Notes under the pieces: generated by a model | Seen by the model: the letters and a program-made list of their open reading frames with translations, nothing else | Database searches by the model: none | What the model was told of the DNA's origin: nothing | Assembly (NCBI RefSeq): GCF_051660745.1 | Contig: NZ_JBOFQF010000042.1 | Coordinates: 248,001-312,000, forward strand | Source: Segniliparus sp051660745 | Lineage (GTDB): Bacteria; Actinomycetota; Actinomycetes; Mycobacteriales; Mycobacteriaceae | DNA length: 64,000 nucleotides | Direction of reading: 5' to 3' | Shown here: positions 16,542-25,245 of the stretch, one piece after another | Numbering within the stretch: position 1 is the stretch's first letter | How the letters are laid out: each line of letters begins with the position of its first letter | Made by a program: the position numbers and the translations under genes

Positions 16542-17335
16542 CCGGGCCGCCGCGACGGGGCCGAAGCCCCCGCCGCGAGCGCCGCCGCAGCGGCCCCCAG
16601 CAGCAACGCGGTCGCCGCTTGGCCGTCGAACTCGTCCACGAGGACGCCGACCCCGAACGCGAACGCGCCCGCCGCGAGGCCGAGCGGCACCGGGGTCCAG
16701 CGCAGCCTGCGCCCCTGTGCTGCGCCGCCCCTGGCGAGCCATGCCCCGGCCACCAGCCCCAGGCCGAGGGAGACGAGGTGCCCGACGCTGGTGAAATCCT
16801 GGTTGAACCATGCGAACGCCGCCGCGACCACGAGCCACCATGCCGCCCACGCGGGGCGGACCCGTCGGGGGAAAGCCCCGACCAGCGCCCCGATCACGCC
16901 CATCGCCGCATAGCTCACACCGACGTCGTCGTCGTCCACCACAGAGCTCTCCACCCAGCCCAGCCGCAATGCCACGACGAGCCCGACCGCGACGACCGCC
17001 GTCCCGCCGACATGCCCGAGCACGATCGTCCCCGCGAGCCTGCGCGAGCGCCACAGCAATTCCCCCAGCGCCAGCAGGCAGGCGAGCCCCGGCAGCCAGA
17101 GCCACAGCCTGCTCGGGTCCTCCTCAGTGACGAAAGCGCTCTCCAAAAGCGTCTGGACCCTGCCGTCCGCGAGGTTGCGCAGATTCGTGCTCGCGCTGGA
17201 GACCAGCTGCTCTTCGCCAGGGGTGGAGAGCCCCCGCTGCAACAGGGCGACGGCGACCAGCCCGAGGACATAGCAAAGCGTCACCGGGAACCGGGCGGCC
17301 CATCGCAAGGGGGCCGTCGCTTGCGAAAAAGGCAT
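16538..17335 (-). CDS. Rhomboid-like intramembrane serine protease
   Basis: The ~265-residue protein has six or seven hydrophobic segments. GVSYAAMGVIGALVG carries the candidate catalytic Ser, and GHLVSLGLGLVAG near the following helices carries the candidate His, as in rhomboids, although the usual GASG spacing is altered. The start ATG at 17333-17335 has GAGGAG upstream; a longer reading would add a non-membrane Cys-rich stretch and is rejected. Its promoter shares the 275-bp gap with accE. Confidence 0.75.
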   Translation of the reverse strand: MPFSQATAPLRWAARFPVTLCYVLGLVAVALLQRGLSTPGEEQLVSSASTNLRNLADGRVQTLLESAFVTEEDPSRLWLWLPGLACLLALGELLWRSRRLAGTIVLGHVGGTAVVAVGLVVALRLGWVESSVVDDDDVGVSYAAMGVIGALVGAFPRRVRPAWAAWWLVVAAAFAWFNQDFTSVGHLVSLGLGLVAGAWLARGGAAQGRRLRWTPVPLGLAAGAFAFGVGVLVDEFDGQAATALLLGAAAAALAAGASAPSRRPG

Positions 17336-17549
17336 AGCGGGCTCCTCATCGGGACGGACGGCGGCGTTTTTGCAAACACGCCTGCCTGCTGGAAAATTCC
17401 CCGAGGACGGCGTGTGAGCGTTGTGAAACGCGGCACGCGGGGCCGGAGCGGCAGATCGCCGACACACCGGGCAGAGCCCGCCGACACGCCGGAGGGCCGC
17501 CAAGACCTGCGTTTTCAGGTTTCCAGGAGGTTCTACGAACTTCGTGAAA

Positions 17550-17571
17550 GTTTCATGAGAGTTCCATGAGG
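17550..17571 (+). repeat. Imperfect 11-bp direct repeat upstream of accE
   Basis: GTTTCATGAGA is followed directly by GTTCCATGAGG (9 of 11 identical). It is located about 30 bases upstream of the accE -10 box and could be a regulator site. Confidence 0.4.
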
Positions 17572-17598
17572 GTAACGAAATAACCTCTGCCCAGGGAT

Positions 17599-17604
17599 TA
17601 CTAT
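17599..17604 (+). promoter_or_regulatory. -10 box of a probable leaderless accE promoter
   Basis: TACTAT ends six bases before the ATG of accE. This shows accE has its own promoter here, in contrast to genomes where it follows accD5 in one operon. The remaining gap from 17336 shows no gene. Confidence 0.5.
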
Positions 17605-17610
17605 TGCGAC

Positions 17611-17883
17611 ATGACAGCCTCCATCGCCGTTCCCCACACGCCAGAAGCGCACGGCCGTGGCCCCATCGACTTCACAGTCGTCAAGGGCAACCCCACCGAC
17701 GAAGAAGTCGCCGCGCTGTCCGCCGTTCTCGCCGAGCTCTGGGCCAAGCGCCTCTGGGAGCGCGACACCCGCAGGCACCCGCGCGACTTGTGGCGCGCGG
17801 GCGACAAGCAGCTGTCCTTCGTCCCCGGCGGCCTGCCGCAGTCGTTCATGCAGGAGACCCCGCCCGCGTGGCGCGGCGCGTGA
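17611..17883 (+). CDS. accE: Acyl-CoA carboxylase epsilon subunit
   Basis: This 90-residue protein matches the small epsilon subunit that bridges AccA3 and AccD5 in mycobacterial acyl-CoA carboxylases. The C-terminal half has the family pattern VVKGNPTDEEVAALSAVL and ends with a Trp-containing tail (RDLWRAGDK, PPAWRGA). The long acidic N-terminal extension of Rv3281 is absent. It starts a block with maf, sseA and accA3 in the M. tuberculosis order, but the carboxyltransferase gene accD5 that normally precedes it is not in this place. Confidence 0.88.
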   Translation: MTASIAVPHTPEAHGRGPIDFTVVKGNPTDEEVAALSAVLAELWAKRLWERDTRRHPRDLWRAGDKQLSFVPGGLPQSFMQETPPAWRGA

Positions 17884-17936
17884 CGCGCGAAACCTGGCGC
17901 ATTCGCAGAGACCCTGCCGCACGCGCTTCGATCTGA

Positions 17937-17942
17937 TACGTT
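17937..17942 (+). promoter_or_regulatory. -10 box of a probable leaderless maf promoter
   Basis: TACGTT is followed by seven bases and the ATG of maf. Confidence 0.4.
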
Positions 17943-17949
17943 GCCGCCT

Positions 17950-18621
17950 ATGCCGGATTCCCCGACCCAGCTGCGCGTCGTCCTCGCTTCCGGATCCCCT
18001 TCCCGCAAGGCCCTCTTGCTCGCGGCCGGAGTCGAGCCCGACATCGTCGTCTCCGATGTCGACGAGGAGGCCGTCGCCGCCGGGCTCGGCCCCGAGGCGG
18101 CCCCCGGCGAAGTCGTTGCGGCCTTGGCCGAGGCCAAGGCCGAAGCGGTCGCCGAGCGACTGCTCTCGGAACTCGCGACGGACACTGTGATTATCGCCGC
18201 AGACTCGGCCTTCCTCCTCGACGGCGAGCTGCACGGCAAACCGCATCTTCCCGAAGTCGCGTGGGAGCGGTGGCAAAAGATGTCCGGCCGAGTCGGAACC
18301 CTGTTGACCGGGCATTGCCTCCTGCGCATCGCGGACGGGCAGATCGTCGCGCGCGCGCACGAGGTCGGGCGGGCCGACATCCGGTTCGGCGACCTCACCA
18401 GCGAGGACGCCAGGGCCTATCTGGCCACCGGGGAGCCGTTGGAGGTGGCCGGGGCGTTCACCCTCGAAGGCCGGGGCAGCTGGTTCATCGAGCGCATCGA
18501 GGGGGATCCGTCCACCGTGATCGGGCTGGGACTGCCGGTGCTGCGCAAACTGCTCGCGGACGTCGGGCTCGGCGTCGCAGCGCTCTGGCGGGCCTCGGGA
18601 ACCCCGCCAGGCGCCGCATAG
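17950..18621 (+). CDS. maf: Maf-family nucleotide pyrophosphatase
   Basis: The 223-residue protein shows the Maf hallmark LASGSPSRKALL near the N-terminus, then VIIAADSAFLLDG with the catalytic Asp region, and HLPEVAWERWQKMSG. Maf proteins hydrolyse non-canonical or UTP/dTTP nucleoside triphosphates to monophosphates. The ATG at 17950 is preferred over a TTG three codons upstream because of the -10 box spacing. The corresponding M. tuberculosis gene is Rv3282. Confidence 0.92.
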   Translation: MPDSPTQLRVVLASGSPSRKALLLAAGVEPDIVVSDVDEEAVAAGLGPEAAPGEVVAALAEAKAEAVAERLLSELATDTVIIAADSAFLLDGELHGKPHLPEVAWERWQKMSGRVGTLLTGHCLLRIADGQIVARAHEVGRADIRFGDLTSEDARAYLATGEPLEVAGAFTLEGRGSWFIERIEGDPSTVIGLGLPVLRKLLADVGLGVAALWRASGTPPGAA

Positions 18622-18640
18622 GTCACTTTTTCGCATCGTT

Positions 18641-18656
18641 GGTATGCCCTCATACC
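18641..18656. repeat. Short inverted repeat between maf and sseA
   Basis: GGTATG and CATACC are perfect 6-bp arms with a four-base spacer. It lies about 90 bases upstream of sseA and upstream of a possible -10 box (TACTCT near 18700). It could be an operator or a weak hairpin. Confidence 0.35.
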
Positions 18657-18748
18657 GTGTCGGAGCGTGTGGACTTTACCGTTTCCTTAGAAACCGGGTA
18701 CTCTTCTCAGGCCCACTCGGATAAGAACGAAGGATGTGACCCGAAGCC

Positions 18749-19642
18749 GTGCAAGTCGACCCCGCTTCTGCCTCCGCAGGCTACGCCGCACCGGAGCGGA
18801 TCGTCAGCACCGAGTGGCTGTCCGCCAATCTCGGCCATCGGCAGCTCCGGCTCCTCGAGGCGAACGAAGACAGCTTGCTCTACGACGCCGGGCACATTCC
18901 GACCGCGGCCAAGGTTGACTGGCGCTCGGAGCTCTCCGGATTCGGCACGCACGACGTGCTCGACCCTGCCCGGCTCGCCGCCCTGCTGAACAGCAAGGGC
19001 GTCGGCCGCAACCACACCATCGTGGTCTACGGGGACAAGCAGAACCGCTGGGCGGCGCACCTCGCATGGATCCTCACGCTCTTCGGCCATCCCGACGTGC
19101 GGCTGCTCGACGGCGGACGCGCCGCATGGCTCGCCGAAGGCAGGGAGACCACCCTCGACTTCCCCCGGCTCGTCCAAGCGGACTACCCGTTGATCAAGCG
19201 CGACGACGAGACCAACCGGGTCTTCCGCGAGCCGCTGGCCCGCTCCCTCGGCAGCTCGACGATCCTCGACGTCCGAAGCCCCGAGGAATACGCCGGGCCG
19301 CGCAGGCCGGTCCCCGAATACCCCGTCGAGCGTTCGGCGCGGGCGGGCCACATCCCCTCGTCCGTCAACATTCCGTGGACGAGCGCAATCGCCCCGAGCG
19401 GACATTTCCTGCCCGCCTCGGAGATCGCGGAAGCTTTCCCCGGCCTCAGCGAGGGCAAGCGGGCCAAAGTGGTGACGTACTGCCAGATCGGCGAACGGTC
19501 GGCGCACACGTGGTTCGTGCTGAAGTTCTTGTTGGGCCTGCCGAACGTGCGCAACTACGACGGCGGATGGAGCGAATGGGGCAACGCCATCGGCGCCCCG
19601 GTCACCACCGGGGAAGAGCCCGGAGCGGCGCCAGGGTCATAA
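18749..19642 (+). CDS. sseA: Thiosulfate/3-mercaptopyruvate sulfurtransferase
   Basis: The protein (297 residues, the same as Rv3283) has two rhodanese domains. The first (residues ~20-140) is inactive-type and the second (~165-285) holds the active-site loop TYCQIGERS with the catalytic Cys. Other blocks are GHIPTAAKVDW, VVYGDKQNRWAA, LLDGGRAAWLAEG and YDGGWSEWG. It transfers sulfane sulfur from thiosulfate or mercaptopyruvate. The GTG at 18749 gives the usual N-terminus; a Shine-Dalgarno sequence is poor. Confidence 0.92.
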   Translation: MQVDPASASAGYAAPERIVSTEWLSANLGHRQLRLLEANEDSLLYDAGHIPTAAKVDWRSELSGFGTHDVLDPARLAALLNSKGVGRNHTIVVYGDKQNRWAAHLAWILTLFGHPDVRLLDGGRAAWLAEGRETTLDFPRLVQADYPLIKRDDETNRVFREPLARSLGSSTILDVRSPEEYAGPRRPVPEYPVERSARAGHIPSSVNIPWTSAIAPSGHFLPASEIAEAFPGLSEGKRAKVVTYCQIGERSAHTWFVLKFLLGLPNVRNYDGGWSEWGNAIGAPVTTGEEPGAAPGS

Positions 19643-19726
19643 CGAGAGCCGACCCGAAACCGCCCCGTCCCCACATCGCGCGTCATACGAAACCCACAGC
19701 TAAACTGCAGACAACAGGAGGTCGCA

Positions 19727-21526
19727 ATGCCAAATATCACCACAGCGTTTGATTCCGTTCTCGTCGCCAACCGGGGCGAGATCGCTATTCGGGTGATCCG
19801 CGCGGCCCAGGACGCGGGCCTGCGCAGCATTGCGGTCTACGCCGAGCCGGACGCGAACGCCCCGTTCGTGCGGCTCGCCGACGAGGCGTTCGCCCTCGGC
19901 GGCAAGACCGCGCTGGAGAGCTACCTGGTGATCGACAAGATCCTCGACATCGCGAAGCGCTCCGGGGCCAAGGCGATCCACCCCGGCTACGGCTTCCTCT
20001 CGGAGAACGCGGACTTCGCCCAGGCCGTCATCGACGCGGGCCTGGTCTGGATCGGGCCCTCGCCGCAGGCGATCCGCGACCTCGGCGACAAGGTGACCGC
20101 CCGGCAGATCGCGCTCAAGGTCGGCGCGCCCCTGGTGCCCGGCACGGACAAGCCGGTGGCGAACTCCGACGAGGTGCTGGCCTTCGCCCGCGAGCACGGC
20201 GTGCCGGTGGCCATCAAGGCCGCGTTCGGCGGCGGCGGCCGAGGCATGAAGGTGGCCCGGTCCTTCGAGGAGATCCCCGAGCTCTTCGACTCCGCGACCC
20301 GCGAGGCGACCTCCGCGTTCGGCAGGGGCGAGTGTTTCGTCGAGCGCTACCTCGACCGTCCCCGCCACGTCGAGGCGCAAATCGTCGCCGACACACACGG
20401 CAACGTGGTCGTCGTCGGGACCCGCGACTGCACCCTGCAGCGGCGCTTCCAGAAGCTGGTCGAGGAGGCCCCCGCGCCGTTCCTCACCGACGCGCAGCGC
20501 GAGAGCATCCACTCCTCCGCGAAGGCCATCGCCCGCGAGGCGGGCTACCACGGCGCGGGCACGGTCGAGTACTTGGTCGGCGAGGACGGGCTCGTCTCGT
20601 TCCTCGAGGTGAACACCCGCCTGCAGGTGGAGCACCCGGTCACCGAGGAGACCACCGGGATCGACCTCGTCCTTGAACAGTTCCGCATCGCCTCGGGCGC
20701 GAGCTTGTCCATCTCCGAGGACCCCGCGCCGCACGGGCACAGCTTCGAGTTCCGCATCAACAGCGAGGACGCGGGCACCGGCTTCCTGCCGAACACCGGC
20801 AAGATCACCGCATACCGCCAGCCCAACGGCCCCGGCGTGCGCCTCGACTCCGGCGTCGAGGCCGGATCGGTCGTCGGCGGACAGTTCGACTCCATGCTCG
20901 CGAAGCTCATCGTCACCGGCCGCGACCGGGACGAGGCGCTGGCCAGGGCGCGCCGCGCGCTGGACGAGTTCGTCATCGAGGGCCTCGCGACCGTCATCCC
21001 GTTCCACCGCCTCGTGGTGCGCGACCCCGCCTTCATCGGCGACGGGAGCAAGTTCGGCGTGCACACCCGGTGGATCGAGACCGAGTGGAACAACACCGTC
21101 GCCCCGTCCACCGACCATGTCGAGCATCACGACGAGGAAGGCCCGGGCACGCGGGGCGTCGTGGTCGAGGTCGGCGGGCGCCGTCTGGAAGTGCTGCTTC
21201 CCGAGGAGCTCTTCACCGCCGCCAACAACACCGGCGTCATCCGGCGCAAGCCCAAGCCCCGGCACAAGATCGCGAGCTCCTCTGGGCAGTCGGGCAACAG
21301 CATCACCGCCCCCATGCGCGGCACCGTGGTGAAAGTCGCCGTCGAGCTCGGCCAGACCGTGGAGTCCGGCGAGCTCATCGCGGTCCTCGAAGCCATGAAG
21401 ATGGAGAACCCGATCAGCGCCCACAAGTCCGGCGTCATCACGAAGCTCCACGTCGAGACCGGGACCACTGTCTCCCCCGGCGCGGTGATCGTGGAACTGG
21501 CCGACCTGGCCGAAGCCGCGAGCTAG
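19727..21526 (+). CDS. accA3: Acyl-CoA carboxylase alpha subunit (biotin carboxylase plus BCCP)
   Basis: At 599 residues it is the AccA3 type. The biotin carboxylase part begins VLVANRGEIAIRVIRAA, has the ATP loop AAFGGGGRGMK and the active-site phrase EVNTRLQVEHPVTEE. The C-terminal ~75 residues form the biotin carrier domain with the biotinylated Lys in EAMKMENPI. It carboxylates biotin for acetyl- and acyl-CoA carboxylases that feed fatty and mycolic acid synthesis. A strong AGGAGG lies six bases before the ATG. Confidence 0.97.
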   Translation: MPNITTAFDSVLVANRGEIAIRVIRAAQDAGLRSIAVYAEPDANAPFVRLADEAFALGGKTALESYLVIDKILDIAKRSGAKAIHPGYGFLSENADFAQAVIDAGLVWIGPSPQAIRDLGDKVTARQIALKVGAPLVPGTDKPVANSDEVLAFAREHGVPVAIKAAFGGGGRGMKVARSFEEIPELFDSATREATSAFGRGECFVERYLDRPRHVEAQIVADTHGNVVVVGTRDCTLQRRFQKLVEEAPAPFLTDAQRESIHSSAKAIAREAGYHGAGTVEYLVGEDGLVSFLEVNTRLQVEHPVTEETTGIDLVLEQFRIASGASLSISEDPAPHGHSFEFRINSEDAGTGFLPNTGKITAYRQPNGPGVRLDSGVEAGSVVGGQFDSMLAKLIVTGRDRDEALARARRALDEFVIEGLATVIPFHRLVVRDPAFIGDGSKFGVHTRWIETEWNNTVAPSTDHVEHHDEEGPGTRGVVVEVGGRRLEVLLPEELFTAANNTGVIRRKPKPRHKIASSSGQSGNSITAPMRGTVVKVAVELGQTVESGELIAVLEAMKMENPISAHKSGVITKLHVETGTTVSPGAVIVELADLAEAAS

Positions 21527-21560
21527 GCTCCCGGCTCACTGTCGCATGACGAGAGCCTCG

Positions 21561-21950
21561 TCACTCCACCCGGTTCGTGGTCAACGTCTTCCCTGCCCGG
21601 TACCCGCCCCGGTCGACCCAGTCCGCGACCGCGACCATGAGCCCTTTCGCGACTCCGGCCCCGCGATAGTCCGGGTCCACCCACAGGAACGACACCTCGA
21701 CCTCGCGATCGGGCTCCAACAGGAGGCTGGCGAACCCGGCGGGGACGCTGCGCACGTTGGCGACGAACTGGGGGGCCGCCGCGATCATCGAACGCCAGGC
21801 GCCCTCGTCGAAGGCGAGTTCCACCAGATAATCGTCGTGGTCCTCCCCGAGCACCTCCGCGAGCCCGACCAGCCGCAGCTTGCGCAGGATCTGCCACTGG
21901 TCCGGCAAGAGCCGCTGGACCACCTGAACCCCGTACCCCAACTCCTCCAT
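21561..21950 (-). CDS. GNAT-family N-acetyltransferase
   Basis: The 129-residue protein has a GNAT fold with the acetyl-CoA motif DPDYRGAGVAKGLM. The substrate is unknown. The ATG at 21948-21950 overlaps the stop of efeB (TGATG), so it is coupled to the iron uptake genes. A longer upstream reading would lie inside efeB and is not supported. Confidence 0.85.
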   Translation of the reverse strand: MEELGYGVQVVQRLLPDQWQILRKLRLVGLAEVLGEDHDDYLVELAFDEGAWRSMIAAAPQFVANVRSVPAGFASLLLEPDREVEVSFLWVDPDYRGAGVAKGLMVAVADWVDRGGYRAGKTLTTNRVE

Positions 21951-23239
21951 CAGGACTCGAAAAGCGCCTGGCCCCAGTACTCGCCTTGGCCGGCTCCCGG
22001 AGGGCAGGCGAACAACGCGGATCCGGTGTGTTTGATGTATTCGTTGAGCGCGTCGCTCTTGGCGAGTGTTGTTTGCATCGGCACGAACTGCTTCCCAGGG
22101 TCCCGGCAAAAAGCCAGGAAGAACAATCCGGCGTCCAAGTGGCCGTTGCCATCGGAGCCGTCCGTGAAATTGTAACCCCGGCGCAAAATCCGCACCCCGT
22201 TCAGGTTCTGATGCGAGGCGAGACGCACATGCGCGCCGAGCGGGATCGCTGGGCCCGTGCCGAACTTCGCGTCGAGGTCGAGCGGCTCGAACTCGCCGCC
22301 GCCGGACAGCGGAGCTCCCGACTGCTTGGACCGGCCGATGGTCTGCTCCTGGTCTTGCAGGGTGTCGCGGTCCCACCGTTCGATCGTCATCCGGATCCGC
22401 CGCGCGACGAGGTACGAGCCGCCCGCGAGCCAATCCGGCCCGTCCCCTTTGGCCACCCAGACATGCTGGTCAAGCGCGCCGGGCTCTTCGGCCTTGATGT
22501 TGTTGGTGCCGTCCTTGAAGCCGAAGAGGTTCCTCGGCGTCACCTGGCTGGTGGAGGTGGAGGAGGTGCGCCCGAAGCCCAGCTGGGACCAGCGCACGGC
22601 GACTGTGCCCATGCCCGCCCGCACGAGGTTGCGCACGGCGTGCACCGCCACCTGCGGGTCGTTCGCGCAAGCCTGCAGCATGATGTCGCCGCCGGAGCGT
22701 TCCGGGGCGAGCGCGTCCCCCGGGAAGGCGGGCAGGTCGGCGAGCGCGGCGGGCCGGTGTTTCGCGAGCCCGAACGGGTCGGAGCCGCTCCCCCCGCCGC
22801 GCAGGTCTCCGGCGCCCGCGCCGAACAGGCGCGGGCCGAAGCCGATGGTGATCGTGAGCCGCGCGGGGGCGAGGTCGAAGGCCTCGCCGGTGTCCTCCGG
22901 CGGCGAGAGCGGGTTCCCCGCCATCGCCCCGCCCGGCACGGTCTCGCCGCCCTGGGTCATCCGCTCGGCCATCGCGGTCCAGCGCTTGAGGAGCCCCACG
23001 AGCTCGTCGCGCGAGGTCGTCGTCAGGTCGAGCGCGGCGAAATGGAGCTGGTCTTGCTGCGGGGTGGTGATCCCGGCCTGGTGGGGTCCTCGGAACGGGA
23101 CCGTGCCCTCGCGGTCCGACTGCGGGGCCGAGCGGTCTGGCGCGAGCGCGAAGCCCGCGGCGGCGCCCGCCACGGCGGCGGCGCCCGCGCCGCCTGCCGC
23201 GAAGAGGCTGCGGCGGGAGAGCCCGGACTTCTCGCTCAA
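21950..23239 (-). CDS. efeB: Dyp-type peroxidase / deferrochelatase EfeB
   Basis: The ~429-residue heme protein starts with a twin-arginine signal (SRRSLFAAGG then an Ala-rich stretch), so it is exported folded. Dyp motifs include GFKDGTNN (the catalytic Asp) and the distal region with RMTIERWDRD. EfeB of the EfeUOB system oxidises ferrous iron or removes iron from heme. The start appears to be TTG at 23237-23239, overlapping the efeO stop codon (TTGA); no ATG or GTG gives the Tat signal. Confidence 0.92.
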   Translation of the reverse strand: MSEKSGLSRRSLFAAGGAGAAAVAGAAAGFALAPDRSAPQSDREGTVPFRGPHQAGITTPQQDQLHFAALDLTTTSRDELVGLLKRWTAMAERMTQGGETVPGGAMAGNPLSPPEDTGEAFDLAPARLTITIGFGPRLFGAGAGDLRGGGSGSDPFGLAKHRPAALADLPAFPGDALAPERSGGDIMLQACANDPQVAVHAVRNLVRAGMGTVAVRWSQLGFGRTSSTSTSQVTPRNLFGFKDGTNNIKAEEPGALDQHVWVAKGDGPDWLAGGSYLVARRIRMTIERWDRDTLQDQEQTIGRSKQSGAPLSGGGEFEPLDLDAKFGTGPAIPLGAHVRLASHQNLNGVRILRRGYNFTDGSDGNGHLDAGLFFLAFCRDPGKQFVPMQTTLAKSDALNEYIKHTGSALFACPPGAGQGEYWGQALFES

Positions 23240-24393
23240 CTCGACACGATCCCTTGGACCTGGCTCACCTTCGCGGAGAGCGCGTCGATCGAGTCGGAGA
23301 ACGCCTTGCGCTTCTGCGGCGGGACGCTCTGCTCGTTGTAGAGCACGAACCCGTCGCCGGAGCGCAGCGCGTCGAGCTCCTTCTGCACGACCGCGAACGC
23401 CGCGTCGATCTGCGGGCCGAGGTCGGGCTTGCGCTCGTCCAGGACGGGCCGCAGCGCGGCGATGGCGTGCTGGGAGCCTTCGATGTTGGCCTGGAAGTCC
23501 CACAGGTCGGTGTGCGAGTACCGGTCCTCCTCGCCGGAGACCTTCGTCGCGGCGATCTCGTCCAACAGGCCCTGCGCCCCGTGCGCGATGTCGAGCGGGG
23601 CGAACTCGAACCCAGGCTCTTCAATCTTGGCCACGAGCTCGCCGACGGAGGCGACGAGCTGGTCCGCGATCTGGCCGGAGTCCGGCTTGAGGCCTTCCCA
23701 GAGGTCTTGTTCGAGGCGGTGGTAGCCGACGAACGGGACGCCGCCCGCCGCGTCGTCGATCCGCATGTCGATGGCGAGGTCGAGGTTGTGCTGCGGGTCT
23801 TGGAAGGTCTCGGCGACCGGCTCGATCCGCTCGTAGTAGACGCGGGCGACCGGGTACTGCGCCTTGGCCCCCGCGACGTCGCCCGCCTTGACTTTCGCGG
23901 CGAGCTCGGTCGTGGCCTGCTCGAACGCGTCGAGCTGGGCGAGGACGTACTGCTTGTACTCCGCCGCCGCCTTGGCGAGCAGGCCCTTCGGGTCCTGGCG
24001 CGCCACGGACGCGCCCGTGACGGCGAAGGCGCCCCGGACGCCCTGGCCGATCATCCCGGGGCGGCACGAGGTCTGGTACGAGCCGGGCTCGTCGAGGGGG
24101 ACGATGAGCGTGCGGGTCACTCCCGGCCCGATGTTCTCCACCTCGCCAACGACCCGGTCGCCTGTCGCGTACACGTAGAACTCGGTGACTTTGCTGCCCT
24201 TGTTGGCGACGCGGAAGACGACGTTGCCGGTGCCGGCCTTGGTCTGCGAGAGCAGGCAGGCCTCGTCGGTGGCCGTGACGTCGATATCGCCGACCGCTTG
24301 GCCGGGTTTGACCTTCGCCTCGCAGCCGGAGACGAGCGCCCCTGCCGCGAGCAGGCAGGCGGCGCCCAGGAACACAGGGACAATACGCGTCAT
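23236..24393 (-). CDS. efeO: EfeO iron-binding lipoprotein
   Basis: The 385-residue protein has a signal peptide ending in the lipobox VSGC (Cys at residue ~24). A cupredoxin-like domain (residues ~30-130) is followed by an M75 peptidase-like domain with the GYHRLEQDLW motif that holds the metal-binding HxxE. It binds ferrous or ferric iron outside the membrane and hands it to EfeU. AAAGG lies seven bases before the ATG. Confidence 0.93.
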   Translation of the reverse strand: MTRIVPVFLGAACLLAAGALVSGCEAKVKPGQAVGDIDVTATDEACLLSQTKAGTGNVVFRVANKGSKVTEFYVYATGDRVVGEVENIGPGVTRTLIVPLDEPGSYQTSCRPGMIGQGVRGAFAVTGASVARQDPKGLLAKAAAEYKQYVLAQLDAFEQATTELAAKVKAGDVAGAKAQYPVARVYYERIEPVAETFQDPQHNLDLAIDMRIDDAAGGVPFVGYHRLEQDLWEGLKPDSGQIADQLVASVGELVAKIEEPGFEFAPLDIAHGAQGLLDEIAATKVSGEEDRYSHTDLWDFQANIEGSQHAIAALRPVLDERKPDLGPQIDAAFAVVQKELDALRSGDGFVLYNEQSVPPQKRKAFSDSIDALSAKVSQVQGIVSS

Positions 24394-24407
24394 CAGAGCC
24401 TTTCTTC

Positions 24408-24431
24408 TTAGCGAAGCCTTGCCTGATATTA
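24408..24431 (-). promoter_or_regulatory. IdeR/DtxR-type iron box and -10 element of efeO
   Basis: On the minus strand 24426-24408 reads TCAGGCAAGGCTTCGCTAA, 13 of 19 positions matching the IdeR consensus TTAGGTTAGGCTAACCTAA as I remember it. It abuts TAATAT (24431-24426), a likely -10 box. Iron-loaded IdeR would repress efeO and efeB. Confidence 0.7.
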
Positions 24432-24504
24432 GCAGGCCCGAGGCGTGGAAACGCTATCGGGAACCCGGAGTAGGCTGGCCGTGGCCGAGCGTTGGGAGCA
24501 GAGC

Positions 24505-25245
24505 ATGCCGAGACTTGCCGGGAAAGTCGTTTTGATCTCCGGCGCCGCGCGCGGCATGGGCGCCGCGCACGCCCGCGCCGTCGTCGCGGAGGGCGGCAAG
24601 GCGGTGCTCGGCGACATCGCGCTGCCCGAGCTGGCGGCGGTGTCTGCGGAGCTCGGCGAGGCCGCCGCGCACCTCGGGCTCGACGTCGCCTCGCCGGAGG
24701 ACTGGCGGGCGGCTGTCGATCTCGCGAAGGACAGGTTCGGCGCGCTGCACGTGTTGGTGAACAACGCCGGGATCGCCAACGCGGGATCCGTCCTCGACCT
24801 CGACCTCGACGTGTGGCGCAAGACCCTCGACGTGAACCTGACCGGCGCGCTCCTCGGGATCCAGGCCGCCGCCCCCGCGATGATCGAGGCGGGCGGCGGC
24901 TCCATCGTCAACGTCTCGTCCGTGCTGGGCCTGCAAGGGTCGCCCTTCACCCACGCATACGTCGCGTCGAAGTTCGGTCTGCGCGGGCTCACCAAGTCGA
25001 CGGCGCTGGAGCTCGCCCAGCACAGGATCCGGGTGAACTCGGTGCACCCCGGCCACATCTTGACCCCGATGACCGCCGACCTGCAGGCTTCCCCGGACCG
25101 CATCCCGCTGCGCAGGGCCGCCGAGCCCGCCGAGGTGTCGGCCCTCGTCGTCTATCTGGCGAGCGACGAGTCCTCGTACTCCACCGGCTCGGAGTTCGTC
25201 GTGGACGGCGGGATGCTCGCGGGCTTCCCCTTGCCCGCAGGCTGA
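24505..25245 (+). CDS. Short-chain dehydrogenase/reductase
   Basis: The 246-residue SDR has the cofactor motif SGAARGMGAAHA, NNAG at residues ~83-86, and the catalytic Ser in IVNVSSVLG with YVASKFG (Tyr and Lys). The acidic GDIA after the second strand suggests NAD. The C-terminus has the common SEFVVDGG. It resembles 3-alpha/20-beta-hydroxysteroid dehydrogenase-type enzymes. GGGAG lies seven bases before the ATG. It is placed on the opposite strand between efeO and efeU, and its last 94 bases overlap the 3' end of efeU. Confidence 0.88.
   Translation: MPRLAGKVVLISGAARGMGAAHARAVVAEGGKAVLGDIALPELAAVSAELGEAAAHLGLDVASPEDWRAAVDLAKDRFGALHVLVNNAGIANAGSVLDLDLDVWRKTLDVNLTGALLGIQAAAPAMIEAGGGSIVNVSSVLGLQGSPFTHAYVASKFGLRGLTKSTALELAQHRIRVNSVHPGHILTPMTADLQASPDRIPLRRAAEPAEVSALVVYLASDESSYSTGSEFVVDGGMLAGFPLPAG

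Noticed and set aside
18644..18724. Possible Cys leader peptide before sseA (MPSYRVGACGLYRF...)
   Set aside because: It has one Cys only, no -10 box at the right spacing, and overlaps the small inverted repeat; evidence is too weak.
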